This document shows positions 1 to 12,349 of a stretch of 64,000 nt of DNA, in pieces (the first letter of the stretch is position 1; the number at the start of each line of letters is the position of its first letter). A program made the translations under genes and the position numbers. Location: positions 372,001 to 436,000 of the forward strand of contig JAEHOE010000039.1 in assembly GCA_016858145.1 (NCBI GenBank), in the 5' to 3' direction. The stretch comes from Edaphochlamys debaryana. Taxonomy: Eukaryota > Chlorophyta > Chlorophyceae > Chlamydomonadales. The notes under the pieces were generated by a model. The model saw nothing but the letters and a program-made list of their open reading frames with translations. It was not told the origin of the DNA and made no database searches.

Positions 1-3000
1 AGGCGTGCGGCACATGATCCAAGTGAAGTCCCGGAGGCCGCCCTCGTTGCCTTTGACATGATCGCGCAATGCTTACCTCCGCTGACTCGCGCCTGCTAAT
101 TGCGCCGCTCTCCATCAGCCAGCGCAGCAGGGACGCCTCCAGGGCCGCCAGGTCGGAGCCGCTGTACGGCAGCGCCGCGAGCTGGGGCCACAGCGGGCGG
201 TACAGCAGGCCGCTGGGGGCGCCGAGGCCCAGGCCCTGCCCAGCGGCGGTGGGGTTGTGCAGCAGCGAGGCGGCCGCGGCGGCGCCAGCCGCTGCCGACG
301 CAGCGGCGATGCCGCTCGTGTGCAGGAGAGCGGCCAGGTTGCCCTGGTTGGAGGGATAAGAAAGAGGTCAGGAGGGGTGCTCGGGGTCAACCCACATCGC
401 GGCCTCCTAGGGGCCAAGCTCAGCTCTTCCCAGCCGCACAATCAGCACCCGCCCTGCTCACTCTCGGGTCCGCAGTGGGCCCGCCGGGGACCAGCAGTCC
501 TCCCCGCGCCGCCGTCCCCGTCCCGCCCAGCACCGCCGCCTGCTCAGCCACGATGGTGCCGTACATGCGGCGGGGCGACACGCCTCCTTCGCGATGCAGC
601 GAGCTGAGCGCTGCGGGGGCGCTGGAGCGGGCTGGGGAGGCCGGGCGGCTGCGCCCCCGCGCCGCCTCAGCGGGGCTGGGGGAGCGCGCGGCGGCTGCCG
701 CAGCCGCGGGGCCCGGCGCCGGCGCGACGCCGTTGATGCCTGGGCCGCCGCGGACGTCGAAGGACCTGCAGGTCCACATGGCGCTCGGGAGGTTTCAGAA
801 GTCGTGACTTTTCTCAAGCCCCCTCGATCATATAAGTGCCGTTCAACCCTCTACGGCCTCCTATGTCTATTTCACCAACGCTCCGCGCTCTGCGGCGGCC
901 TGTTGCCTCACCTCTTGGTCGCCTCCTCCTGGCCGTACACGCCCCGGCCCCGGCCGCCGGTCCTGCCTACGCCCGAAGCGCCCAGGAACTGCGGCGCGAT
1001 GGCGAGGCGGATAAAGTTGAGCAGCCCCCACACGCTGTCCGCCTCGCCCGCAAGCACCGCCTCCACCTCGGACACCAGGCCCGGGCCGGCGCGCAGCTGG
1101 CGCTCCTGCGGACGTGAACGCAGCAACCAGGTGAGGCGTTGGGTTGTCGAGGCCAACAATTCCTTCCTCGCCATACACAAGTTCGGCCAGTACAAGTGCC
1201 ACGATGACAGAAGGGTCTGCACAGACGCAAGCGCAACTGGGCCCATCTCAGCCACGTGTCCGGCTCCCCACCTTGAGCCTCAGGGCATAGCCCCGACCCG
1301 CGCTGCCGAGAGCCTTGATCAGCAGAGGGCAAGGCCGCCCGGCTGCGGGCATCGGGCGAGGCGAGCACTTGAGAACAGTATCTCTGCCGAAATCTTACCG
1401 TGCCCTCAGCATCGTGGCAGCCAAGTAGCAAGGCTATGACAGGTTACCCACGCAACCTGCTTACCGGCGCTTGGCGCCCCTGTGTTGCGGGCGGGGCTGG
1501 GGCTGCGAGAGCGGCCCGTGCCGGCGCCACCAATGACCGCAGCAGCAGCCGCGAGCTCGGCTGCGGCCGCTTCCGCCCGCGCCCTGAGCTCCGCGTCCGC
1601 AGGGGGCGCCTGCGATGCGACCCGTATAGATACAGCTCACAAACTCGGACCACAAGGGCTGCATCGGAAGGGGACACCGCACAAAGGAGCCACGCGGCGT
1701 TCCGCCTACCCTTTGCCCGCAAGCCCACACACACACGCTGCTGCTCAACCACGGCGCCGCGGGTTGCGCTCACTTGCCCACACTGCACCCCACACCCACA
1801 CCCACTGCCGCTTGGCCCCGGGTACTCCTCAACGGGCTGCTGCTCACCCATGGCGCCGCCAGCAGCCCCAGGTGGTCCAGCGCGCCCAGGATGTTGGTCC
1901 GGGCGGAGCGCACGTCCCTCGGCGGCACCGTCAGCACGCCCGCGGGCAGGGGCGCCCCCACCAGCCGCGCCGCTAGGGCGGCCAAGAGCACGCCGTTGCG
2001 CAGCGGGTTGTCCAGCAGCGGAGCCGCCTCCTGGGGGGCGGGTCGCCAGGAGCAGTGGCGGTCAGCGTTGCAGACGGGTTCGTTGGGAGAGCCGAAGGGC
2101 AACTGGGGTCTGGTCCAGACGGGGGTTTAGGTTAATGCCGCAATGGTGAGGCCCGCTCCGGACGTACCTCGGCTGGGCTGACGCGTAGGCTCAGGTCTTC
2201 CAGCCAGTGCCGCGTCTCGCGCTCCTGAGGGCAGAGAGGTAAAGCGGGATTTGAAGGGAGGGTCAAGGCCGGAGAATGGTTGCTTGAGCCCGCCTTATGG
2301 CTAGCCTGTGGCGCACCTGCCAGGCGAACGGCCGGCGGATGGAGATGGGTTCCGAGAGGGGCGCTCCAGGCGAACGCCGCTGCGGTGAGGAGCTCGAGGC
2401 TGCGTCTCCTCGGGGCGTGGCTCGGTCCAGGATGCTGCCTCCGCCGCCGCCACCGGCTCCCGCACGGCCTTCCCGGGCGTTAGCGGCACGCGGGCTCTTG
2501 GTGGGACCCGCCGCATGAGAGAAGCCGACATGGCCGGTTGAGGATGCGGGGGCGGCGCCACCCGCCGCGGCGGACCCGGCTGCAGAGCCTGGCCGCGCGG
2601 GGGAGTTGCCGCGCCGGGGGCTGGCAGGCGCGGAGCCCGGTCTCCGCCAGTTGGCCGCCGCCGCGTTGGCTGCGGCTGACGTCGCCTTCCCGGGCGGCTC
2701 ACCGCCTGCGCTGCCGCCACTCGACCCCCGCCGGCGCCCTGCGCTCCCTGTGCGTCGGCCCGCGGCGCCCTGCGCGGGAGCGCCGGCCGGGGCGTGGGCC
2801 GGGGCCGGGGGCGACGCGACGTGGTGCCATTCCGTCGGGCCGCTGCCGTCGGCGGCTTCTGCTGCACGCTGCCGTACGGCATCGTACGGCAAGAGCTTGG
2901 CCTGTAGCGCTGCGTGCCAGTCCACGCCTCCGAGTTGGGTGGGCTGCGGCGGCTGTGGGGCCTGCACAGGCCCTTGCGCTACGTGTTGGGGCTGCGACGG

Positions 3001-6000
3001 GTACTGCGGCTGGGGTGGGGGCGGCTGGGGTGGGGGCGTCTGGTGCGCGCTGACGGCGCCGGCGACTGATGATACAGAGGCCGTGGCGGCAATAGGCGCT
3101 GATGCTAGCTGCGGGCCGGCCTGAAGGTGGGAATGCGGGGCCTGCGGCGGCGGTTGGTGCTGTTGCTGCGGCGCTGCCAGCGGTTGGCTCTGCTTGAGAT
3201 AGGCGGCGTCCAACTGCCCGCGGAGTACGGCAGCCTGCGCCGCCAGATCCATGTACGACGGGGGACCGCCGCCACCGGAAGCGGCGCTGCCGAAGGACAC
3301 CGTACCGCCGAACGACACGGCCGGCTTGCCAGCAGGCCGCGGCTCCTGCGGGAACCCGCCGCTGCTCCATGGGTCGGTCGGTTGTGAGGGCTGCGGCGGA
3401 GGCGCGAGCCGCGCACGGTCTGGCTCCACCACCCTCCCCGCCCCCACCAGCCAGCCGTCATCAGCCGTGCTGGTTCGCTGCTGCCGAGCCGCGTCCTGTC
3501 TGCGCGAAAGCGCTGGCGAGGGGCTCCGGTTGGCGGACGACGCAGCGGCAGCGGGCGGCGGCGCCCCTGGCCCGGTGGATGTGGTAGACAGCGCGGTAGG
3601 CGAGGCGCCGCCCCAAGGTGACAGGTCGGACTCCCGGCTGTGCTCCGCTGCCAGGTCCGGCACGCGACCGCCCCCGGGCCCCGCAGCAGCGCGCGGCTGT
3701 GTGTGGGTGTCCGCGCTCGCCACGGAGGCCCGTGAGGTCGCCGATCCACCGACGGCAGAGCCCTGCATTCATGAGAAGCGGGCATGGCGGGGGTGGTGGG
3801 GCGTTTTCCCGAGCTAGAGCAGAGGCCTGCCAGTGGGGTCCACGCGTGACTGCGAGCAACACTAGTACAGCAGGGCGTCTATCTCACCCGTAGGGAGACG
3901 CTGCCGGCACCCGTTGCTGAGGACGCGCGCTTGGGCGTGGATGCCGCGCCGCCGCCGTCCGTCGACGCCGGCCCTGAGGCAGAGCCGGCGCCGCTGCTGA
4001 GCTGCTGCTGCCGCTGCGCCGCCGCCTGGGCGTGCAACGCCGCGACCGCGCGCGCTTCCCGCTCCTCCTGTTCCCGTACGAAACGCCGCTGCTGCTCGTC
4101 CAACATGAGCTGCTGGTACGGCGGTACGGCATGCTGTGGAGCAGCAGCCGCTGCGGCCCCCGCACGGGCGCCTGCCACCGATACTGCCGACGCGCCGCCG
4201 GCGCTCCGTGGCGGGCTGGCGGCGCTGAGCGCGTGGAGCTGGCGGAGGATGTCGTCGAGCCCCGACGGCGACGTCGGCTCGATCGCGCTGCCGCCGCCGC
4301 TGCCGCTGACTCGCATCGCGGCCGCCTGGAGCACCAGGTCTTCCAGCGGAGCTTGTAGCTGGGACAACGACGCCTCAGAGGCTGCGGCCCTTGAGGACAC
4401 GCCCGCGCCACCCATGCTGCCAGCGGCGCCGCCAGCACTAGGGTGCCGCGCCAGTGCTGCCGCCGCCGCTGCGGCGACGCTGCCGCCGCCGCTGGGGAGG
4501 CGGTCGAGTGGTGCGCCGGAGAGGCTGGAGGGCACAACCACGGGCGCGCCCGCCGAGGCGAGGAGCGCCAGGCGTGAGGACTCGCGGCTGCGGGTAAGGC
4601 TGGACAGCCCGCTGCCGCTGACCCCGGTGCCGGTGCGGTTGAGGTACGCCCGCGCCTTGGCCTTCAGCCGCTCCGCGGCCACCTGCGTCCACGCGGTCAA
4701 GCACGTTTGCTGTAAGTCATGCTCGCCGGGGCCCCACAACTCTGCCCTCGTCAGTCCTAGTCCCGAGTCCTCCTGTTGCCGCAAGTTCTGTCCCGTCCAA
4801 GATTCTCGCATCCAGTACCGCTATCCCGGCCCCAACCCACCTCGGAGTCTATGGATGCCACGCTCGTGGATACGGCCAGGGGCCCGCCGCCGTTTAGCGC
4901 CTGGCCCGCAGCAGAGCCCTGGGAGGTCTGGTGGCTGAGGGCGTGGGCGTTGGAGGTGGAGTGGAGCAGGTGCTGAGGGTTGAGCGGCAGGGTGGGCTCC
5001 AGGGAGGGGTGCGGGTGCTCCGGCAGCCCACGGCCGTGGGGCGACAGCACCTGCTGCAACCCCAGCAGCGCAGCCGCAGCGGCCGCCCCCGCAGTGGCCG
5101 TGGAAGCAAGCGGCGACGCGCCCGCCGTGCCCGGCCCAGCAGTGCCTCCGCCTGCACCCGTCGATAGGCGACCTAGGGTCCGGTGGGCAAACAGCGGCAG
5201 GATGGGGCCAGAGTTGTGCTCCGAGCTGATACCCCACACGCCGCTGCCCAGCCGGCCGGGCAGGCCGGCCCCAGTCGGGGAACGTGGCGAGCCACCCGCG
5301 AGTGAAGTCGAGGCGCGGGCCAGGTTCATGGCTCCGACGGTGACTGCAGCCCCGCCGCCGCTGGTCCCGGGAGCAGCGGCAGCTGCAGCGGCCTGTGCGT
5401 CGGCTGCCTCTACGGCCTCGATGAGCTCGGCCAGGATTGCGATGCCCGGGGCGGAGCTAGGCCGGGGCTCGCCAGCCGCGGTGATGACGGCCGATCGGAA
5501 GGAGTCGGGGCCGTGGCGTTGGTGGACCTCGGAGCGGGCCCCCCGGCTGGTCAGCATGGACAGCAGCCGGTCCAGGTCAGCATCCGTGACGTCATCGTCC
5601 GTTGCTGTGGCTGTAGCGCCGCCGCCGCTACCCCCCGCGCCCGGAGAAGCCGTGGCGGCGCCAGGCGACGCCCTTGGCAGAGGAACCGCCAGTGGTGGCG
5701 GCACGGGCCGTGCCGACAGCTGTGCCGGTGCAGCCTGGACCGCTGCGGCTCCAGCTGCGCCGCTGGTAGCAGCCCCGCCGCCGGAGCTGTGTCCCTGGAG
5801 CACCTGCGAGAGGAGCGACTCCAAGGAGGACTCGGCCCCACCGGCAGAGCTGCCCGCCGCCACCAGGCCCCCGCCAGAGCCGCGCGCATTGCCGCCGCGA
5901 GCCATTACCGCCACCGCCGCCAGTAGGGCCGCGGCGTCAGGGCCGGGGGACGCCCTAGGCACGGGCCCTCCGCCAGCGGAGCCAGTAGCGACAACCACGC

Positions 6001-9000
6001 CCGCACCGCCTCCGGAGACGGTCGACGGCGTCTCCAGGGACGGGTGCGCGGTGGCCCCACCGGCGCTGCCAGACCCCGCCGGACGCGCGCCGAAGTCCGC
6101 CTCCTCCTGCACCCAGCTCCGCACTCTTTCGCTGCGGTCCTGCTGAGGCACGGAGCCGACCATGGCAGCGGGCATGCCGCCGTAGCTGTCAGGGCCCCCG
6201 GAGCCTCCAGGGGCGGGGCTGCCAAAGGCACCGCGACCACCAGAGCCGGAGGTGCGGGGCTGCGCACCGGACCCCGCGTCGCCTGTGGCTGCGGCGGCTG
6301 TGGCGGGGTCGAGCCAGGGCGTGGCGAACGTGTCGGCCGTGAGCGCTGGGGAGGGACGTGGCGGCGGCTTGGCGGTCATGTAGTAGTTGGCGGTGACTTC
6401 GTCGTAGGAAGGCGGGGGGAGGTTATCCATGGCCCCTGAAGCACCTGCAGGCTCCGCAGCGCCCGGGGTGGCTGCTGCAGTCGCAACAGACGGAACGCTG
6501 CCAGAGGGCGGGCGGGGAATCCCTGATGCTGAGGCAGGGCGGCGCGCCGTCCCGCCGGCTGGGGATGCCGCAGGGGAGTCTGCGGCTGCCCCGGACGAAG
6601 GCGCCAAGCCCGAGGGAGACGCGAACCCTGCGACGGCCCCCGAGCCCCACGAGTGTTGGCCAGCGAGCCCCAGGCCAGCGGCTGCCGCACTGCCGCTTGG
6701 CGTGGTGGGAACGTCAGCCGCTTCGCCGCCGAGCGCCTTGTCAAAGCCCCGGCCTACGTCACCGTAATCGCCTGTGTCATGAGCTGCGGCCTCGGCACCG
6801 CTCCCCGCAGCGATATTTGCACCGGCGGCGCTCGTCCCAGCGAATGCAGCAGCCGCCGACGCCTGCCCAAAGTCGTCTGCCTCCGTCGCTTCTGCCACCG
6901 CACCACCGCCGCCAACAGCCACCATGGGCAGGGCCGTAGGCGGCGGCGGCCCCCGGACGTGCCCGCTGGCGCTGTCAGGGCTACCGTGCGAGGACGTGGC
7001 GTACAGGGGGTTGACGTAATGCAGTCCAGCCATGTACGATCGCTCGTTCGTGTGGCCACCGTCACCACGGACGGCACTGCCCGACCCTTGGCCGGCGCTC
7101 TCCGGGCTGCCGTCGGGGCTACCGCCAGGGCTGCCTTCTGGGGTAGACGCGTCATCGCTCGCGCGGCCGCTGCTGCTACGCGCCTCGGGCGGGGGCGTCG
7201 ACGCGGGCGGCGGAGACGAGGTGTCGCTCCCGCCGGCTGCCAGGGTGGGTTCGTAAGTGGAGGCGCCGTGGCTAGCGGGGCCCTCATCCGTGTTGCCGAA
7301 CGACAGGCTCCGAACCAGCTGCGAGGCGCTCGGGCGGCCCTGGGCGCCAACCCCTGCATCGGCCAGTACGGCAGATGCGGCCAGGGCTCCGGGATCTTGG
7401 CTGGGCGCCCCGACGGCGCCTTGGCTCAGCGGCCGGCCTGGGCTGGCGACCCCGCTGAACGTGCCCAGCAGGCTGCCGCCGCCCAGGCTGGGCAGGCCGC
7501 TACCCATACTCGCGAAGCCGGCTGCTAGCGTCGGCATGCCCCCACCCGTCGCGCTACTGTCCATAGTCGTCAGGAGGACCGGCGTCGGAGGCTTCGTGGT
7601 GGTAGGCCCGGACCCCTCCCCGCTGGCCGTGCTGTCCCCAGTAGCGCCTGCAGCACCCTCCGCCGCGAAGGCTGACGGGTGTACCGGAGCCATGGGCGGC
7701 AGGGGTGGTGTGGCTGCGGACCCAGGGGCCATGCTGAGCTCCGGCCCAGGCGCGGCAGCCGCGGGCCTCGAGGCCGCTGTCGACTGCGGAGTCGGGCCTG
7801 CACCGATGCTACCGTGGGACAGGCTGTGCCGCTCCCTTAGCGAGGTCCACGCAGCCGGGGCCACGTAGTCGTCATAGCCCGACGACAGCGGCCCGGCATT
7901 GAGCCCCGAACCAGCGCTGACCCTCTGCTCAGGGCTGCCGCCGGACGCTCCTCCGGGGCTGCTGCCCGGGCTCGCAACCGCGAGGCCGCCCGCCGCCCGA
8001 ATCATAGCCACAGCCCTGTTGCAGGGATGAACCGAGTTCACAACTGGTGCAGCCCTCTGAGCAGCCTGAAGTTACCCAGCCCACTTGACGACCCCGCCCC
8101 GGTGTCGCTCCGCCTTGCTGCTCCCTGACGCGCCCAGGCCCCCGTACGTACCGGTAGTACTCCTCCTCCCGGCTGCCCGAGGAGGTGGGCGTGTCCAGCT
8201 CTGACACCGCAGCCGTGTGGAAGGACATGGGCGTCTGCAGCGCTGCGTTGATGGTGGATTCGGGCATCGAGTAGATGGAGGACAGGTCTGCACACAGGGA
8301 GGCCAGCGCCGTCACGTGGGCAGCTGCGATAGGGACGCCGGTCAAAGAAACCAATATCAGAGGACGGCTGGCGTCCCACGCACCTGCGACGCTGTGTAAT
8401 GCCTGCGAGGTCAGCCCTGACTGCTCCTCTTGCAGCGCGCCCACCCCGGCCCCTGCAGACAACGGGACGTGTATGGTAACAGTGGGGCATTCACAAGGCC
8501 TGAAGTTTACACTGGCATCGCCATGGACCCGACCCAGATCGCGGCGCATGCGAATTGCGATTGCCGCACGTCACTCCCACGACTGCAGACTTACGCATGC
8601 TGGGTGTGGGGCTGGTCAGCCAGCCCACGCCACTGTTCTGGCTACCCAGGCGGGCAGCGACGCCGGCGGATGCAGCGTGCGCAGGTGGAGACGCCGGCGC
8701 CGCTGGTGGTTTAGACGCTGCTGGTGCAGTCGTGGGCAGAGCGAAGCCGCCAAACAGCTCATCCCTCAGAGCCTCCAAGGGACCTCGGGACTGGGAGTTC
8801 GCGCGCAAGCGACCCATCTCATCCTGGCTGCTTGCGCTCGCGGCGTTGCTGGCACCGCCTGCGCTTCCGCCGGCCCCGCCCCCGCTGCCGCCGGTGCTGT
8901 TGCTGTTGCCGCCGCTGGTTGTGCCATGCGCGGGTGCGGAGCCACCTAGGTTGTCCCCGTTGGGAGTCCCGAGAGGCTCGGCACCGGCACCGGCCGGCAC

Positions 9001-9588
9001 AACTGCAGGCTGCAGAGAAGCAGTTCGGCCGGGTGCAGCTGCTGTGGCCCTGCCGGCTGCCGCACCCTGTTGCGCCGCCGCTAGCTGGCCGGTGCTGGCC
9101 AGGAGCTCCTCATGAATGCGTGCAGCCGTCGCAAGCATATCCTGGAGACTCTGGTGCACCCCCCTCAAGTTTGCGTCTCCCTGGGCCGTCGGGCGCGCCG
9201 CCGGTGGTGCACCTGGCATGGAGCCTCCTCGGCTGCCAACCTGGAGAGCAGCGAAGCCTCCCCCGCTGGTCTGAGCGGCTGGGGACGTCGAAGCCCGGCT
9301 TGCTCCACCCCCACTTGGCTTCGTCTCGCCAACTGTGACCGTGGGCTGGCGGCCCGCCGGCTCATCCTCGTCGCTACTCCCAGCGAACGCTTTCCGATCG
9401 TATCCCTCGGGCTCGAGCGGGAGGCCTTGAAGAAAGAGGGCCGCAGCCCGCTGATTGGGCACGTTCGAGCTTGTTGCGCTGCCCCCGCTCCCAGCCGTGC
9501 TCCGACCACCATGGCTCGTTGGCTTCACTCCGGTCGCTGGGTAAATGCTCACCGTCTGGTGTCCGGCCTCGCGAGGCAAATTGTTCAT
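1..9588 (-). CDS. Giant low-complexity protein with calponin-homology-like domain (3' end outside window)
   Basis: Twelve coding exons join in phase: 9588-8595, 8323-8152, 8015-4841, 4709-3888, 3762-2317, 2224-2168, 2030-1848, 1609-1465, 1342-1272, 1105-912, 765-462 and 343-77, giving 2,610 codons before an intron reaches the left edge. The start is the first ATG of the open frame at 9588. Most of the protein is Gly/Ala/Ser/Pro-rich with no recognisable fold. Short helical stretches occur near residues 145-175, and a charged Gln/Glu/Arg helix, probably a coiled coil, near 1652-1690. From about residue 2204 a calponin-homology (CH) pattern appears: HWLEDL, then LRNGVLLAALAARL, RTNILGALDHLGLL, an Ala-rich insertion, and finally EVEAVLAGEADSVWGLL. 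A further LLRWL segment near residue 2590 may begin a second CH-like unit. CH domains bind actin or microtubules, and many algal members are cytoskeletal or ciliary; that role here is inference. The family assignment is tentative because the domain is interrupted by insertions. Confidence 0.8.
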
Positions 9589-9963
9589 AATCGCTCTGAC
9601 CGGCTTTGACCGCCAGCAGTTGCATGCGCCTAGACGCTACAGTACAAGCTGTGCAATATCAGCAAGCGCACGGGGCCAGCAGGCCCGCACGCAGCAGTGA
9701 CCGTGGTGTGCTTTCGCTTTTGGCGACCTCTCGCTGCCAAAAGTAGAAGGGACTATGTCATGTGTATAACGAAGCGCTGTCTAGCGAGTCTACACTGATG
9801 GAGTGGCGGTCAACGCGCTGGAAGCTGTGGGCGTTGATGCAATTGGGCATGTAGCATACATAAGAAGGACGACTTCCGCTGACTGCAGCATACACGTCGC
9901 TCCCTTCGTGACCTTACTCTCCGGACTCCAGGCGTCCTCTCCTGCTCGCGCTCGACAGTCGAC
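9589..9963. promoter_or_regulatory. Divergent intergenic region, candidate bidirectional promoter
   Basis: These 375 bases separate the start codons of two divergently transcribed genes (minus-strand ATG at 9588, plus-strand ATG at 9964). They must hold the 5' UTRs and core promoters of both unless non-coding exons exist. I see no convincing TATA box or named motif. Confidence 0.5.
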
Positions 9964-11034
9964 ATGGCCCTCTCCCTCCGCTCTGCCTGTGCGACGCCCA
10001 GCGGCCTGCGCGCCAGGTGCGTTGCCGTTGCATGCATTGGAACAGTGTCGTTCAGCGCTTTCCAAGCTCTCGCTGACGGAGGTCTGCTCCCGCTTGCAGG
10101 CCTGCGTCGCGCGGCGTCGTGAGCGTGCGCGCCTTCTTCGGCAAGTGAGTAGCTGTCGGGCTGATCATGGCGCTGGGCGCACAGCGGACGGCGTGGGCAC
10201 GACGGAGAGGTTCTCCGGGATACCGGACTTTCCACGCAAGCAGGAATGCGAGGTTCTGGCCCTGCGCGCTCGGGCAGCCCGGGACCCGGAAACGCGCTCG
10301 ATGTTGCCTGGTGGTTAAGATAGAGGCATCAGGATCCGGAGCGCTTCGGGGGCTGCGTCTGTCCTCATACGCGCGCATGTCGCGACCAGCGAGAGCCTGT
10401 CTAGCCTGCCCACGCTGACGTCCCATGCCCCGCGCTGCTGTCGCCTTGCAGCAAGGCGGACCAGGATCGCAAGAAGGAGGAGGCCTGGGAGGCCCAGCAG
10501 GCCCTTCTGGAGGAGAGGCGCGCCAAGGTGAGTTTGCCTGGCTGGGGTCACTCGTGCGTCCGCAGCCCCCCGCGTGCCGGTCTTCATCCCGGCCCGAGCC
10601 CCCTCCTCTGAAAACCCAACCCCCATTGCCTCCTGCCCTTCCCTTTCCTTCACCCGCAGCGCGACAGGATCATGCGTGACTTTGGCCGCAAGGGTGCTCA
10701 GCCCGAGTCGCCCAAGGAGGCGCGCCCTGCCCCCGCCCCCAAGCGCGCTGCCAAGCAGGAGGTAAGCCGGGCCCACATGCGGGGTCGACATGGAAAGTCC
10801 GGCCTGAGTGCCAACAGTTGGGTGCGATTGGGGCGGGCTTGCGCCAGGGTGCCAAACGAACTCGGTGCATCGTTTTCTCGAGCCTTGACGTGTGCGCGTG
10901 TGCCTCCCATAAACCGCCGCCGCCGATCCTCTGGCCCGCAGGTTGTTGAGGTGTACGAGGAAGAGGAGGTGGAGGAGGCCCCCAAGAGCAGCAACCCGCT
11001 AGCTGGGCTCCTGGGCGGCTTCTTCAAGAAGTGA
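9964..11034 (+). CDS. Small basic/acidic protein, probably plastid-targeted
   Basis: Five exons join in phase: 9964-10016, 10100-10144, 10452-10527, 10660-10761 and 10942-11034 (stop TGA), encoding 122 residues. The first ~30 residues are rich in Ala, Ser and Arg and lack acids, ending VSVRAFFG, which resembles an algal chloroplast transit peptide. The mature part begins with a highly charged helix of Lys, Glu and Arg (about residues 33-75), followed by a Pro/Ala/Lys linker, an acidic run (VYEEEEVEEAP) and a Gly/Leu-rich C-terminus ending GGFFKK. I do not recognise the family. The charge pattern suggests a small stromal or thylakoid-associated binding protein, which is only inference. It is divergent from the giant gene at 9588 and has a TGTAA signal about 490 bases after the stop. 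Confidence 0.85.
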
Positions 11035-11523
11035 GCAGCATCGTGACTTGGGCGTTTTGAGGGACCAGGGGCCCGTGCAGGTGGCTTTGCTTTGAGCTGT
11101 GAGGCTAGCCGATGTCCTGTGCTACACGCGTGGTAGGCAGGATGGCGGTGCCCACCGAAAAAACTACCGGTGTGAACGGGCTGGAAGAAGACTCGTCGAG
11201 GATTGAACGAAGACCGTTCTTGCAGCGTTAGGAACATCCAGTGTACAGTGCCCCAGGTGTATAACGTTGTGGCCTGTGGCTTTTGGACGAATGCACTTAA
11301 CGTGAGGGATGCTGCCTTACCCTGAAGGCTACTATGAGGCGCCTGGTGTTTGAGGGTTTGCCTGCCAAACCAGGATGTGTTGGCTCGTGATGAAGGCCGG
11401 TTTGGGGGGTTTCACTGTTTTGTTGTTGGCCTTGTGAACACTCGCCTTCAGGCATCAATGATGCACATGCATCTAACGAGTGTCGCAAGCGAGCGCAGCT
11501 TCGTGCGCTTCGGTGGGGGACGC

Positions 11524-11528
11524 TGTAA
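11524..11528 (+). terminator. Candidate poly(A) signal TGTAA
   Basis: TGTAA, the usual volvocine polyadenylation signal, lies about 490 bases downstream of the stop codon at 11034 on the same strand. It is the first one I found, so it probably ends the transcript of the small plastid-protein gene. Confidence 0.5.
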
Positions 11529-11753
11529 GGTCTTGGCGTCAGCAATTGTGCCCATGAGTCTCTGCACGTGAACCATCAAGGCGGCCCGTGGAACGCCACC
11601 GTACCCTGCGTGCTCCATGCCAGTACTTGGCCCCCCCCGCCAAGCCTCCCGCTCGGGGACAGGCGGGGCCGTGCAGTGGTGTGATCGGTAACGGCAACAG
11701 TGAGCGGCCGGGGAGGTGGGAGCTCAGAGCTGGATGCAGTCACGACACTGCGC

Positions 11754-12349
11754 CAGTGTTGCTATCTTCCTGGAGCGGAGTCGACTGACCCGTCGACTCT
11801 CTGGGCCCTGCGGGCCCAAAGAGTCGTTTTTGCGGAGTCGACTAAGTCGGCTGCACCACCCCCCGTAGTCCCCCGGCGACTGAGTCGGCTCCGCCGCCCC
11901 CAGGCGGGCCCCAGGCCCCGGTGCACATACAGCAAGCTTGTCCCAGGTACGGGCGGGCACGTCAGCGCCCTTCGAGCAAGCCTCATCCCGCCCCCTCGCC
12001 AACGCCTGAGGCCTGACCAGGGCTCACCACCAAATGTTCTCTCGCCCGGGCAGGCTGGCCTACATTTCCTCCCCGCAGCCAACTGTCATGGTCCGTGGGC
12101 TGCAGGGCGTTCCAGCAACAAGGAACGCTCAATTGTTCTCTTGGTGTCCCCAACCGCTCTCGGGCCTCTTCCCTGTGTACTGTCGACTAACATCCGGACC
12201 AGCAAAACCGGAGTCGTTTTCTATGTGTCGACTAATTCTCAGTCCAAGCAGCCGGAGTCGGCAAAACCGTCGACTAACTTGCCAAACCGGAAATTTCAGT
12301 CGATTTCAGTCGACTACGAAACGACTAATTGACTAAGATAGCAACACTG
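11754..12349. mobile_element. Non-autonomous hAT-type transposable element (596 bp)
   Basis: The left end CAGTGTTGCTATCTT (11754-11768) is an exact inverted match to the right end AAGATAGCAACACTG (12335-12349). The element is flanked by identical 8-bp copies of CACTGCGC at 11746-11753 and 12350-12357. An 8-bp target duplication with CAGTG-type termini is characteristic of the hAT superfamily. The interior has no transposase reading frame and many repeats of AGTCG and GTCGACT, so it would need an enzyme supplied in trans. It sits between the 3' end of the small plastid-protein gene and the kinase array and breaks no gene I can see. Confidence 0.9.

Noticed and set aside
3931..6146. Long plus-strand open frames opposite the giant minus-strand gene
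   Set aside because: They are GC-driven shadows of the 8015-4841 and 4709-3888 exons. They lack their own splice logic, and the minus-strand exons join in phase.
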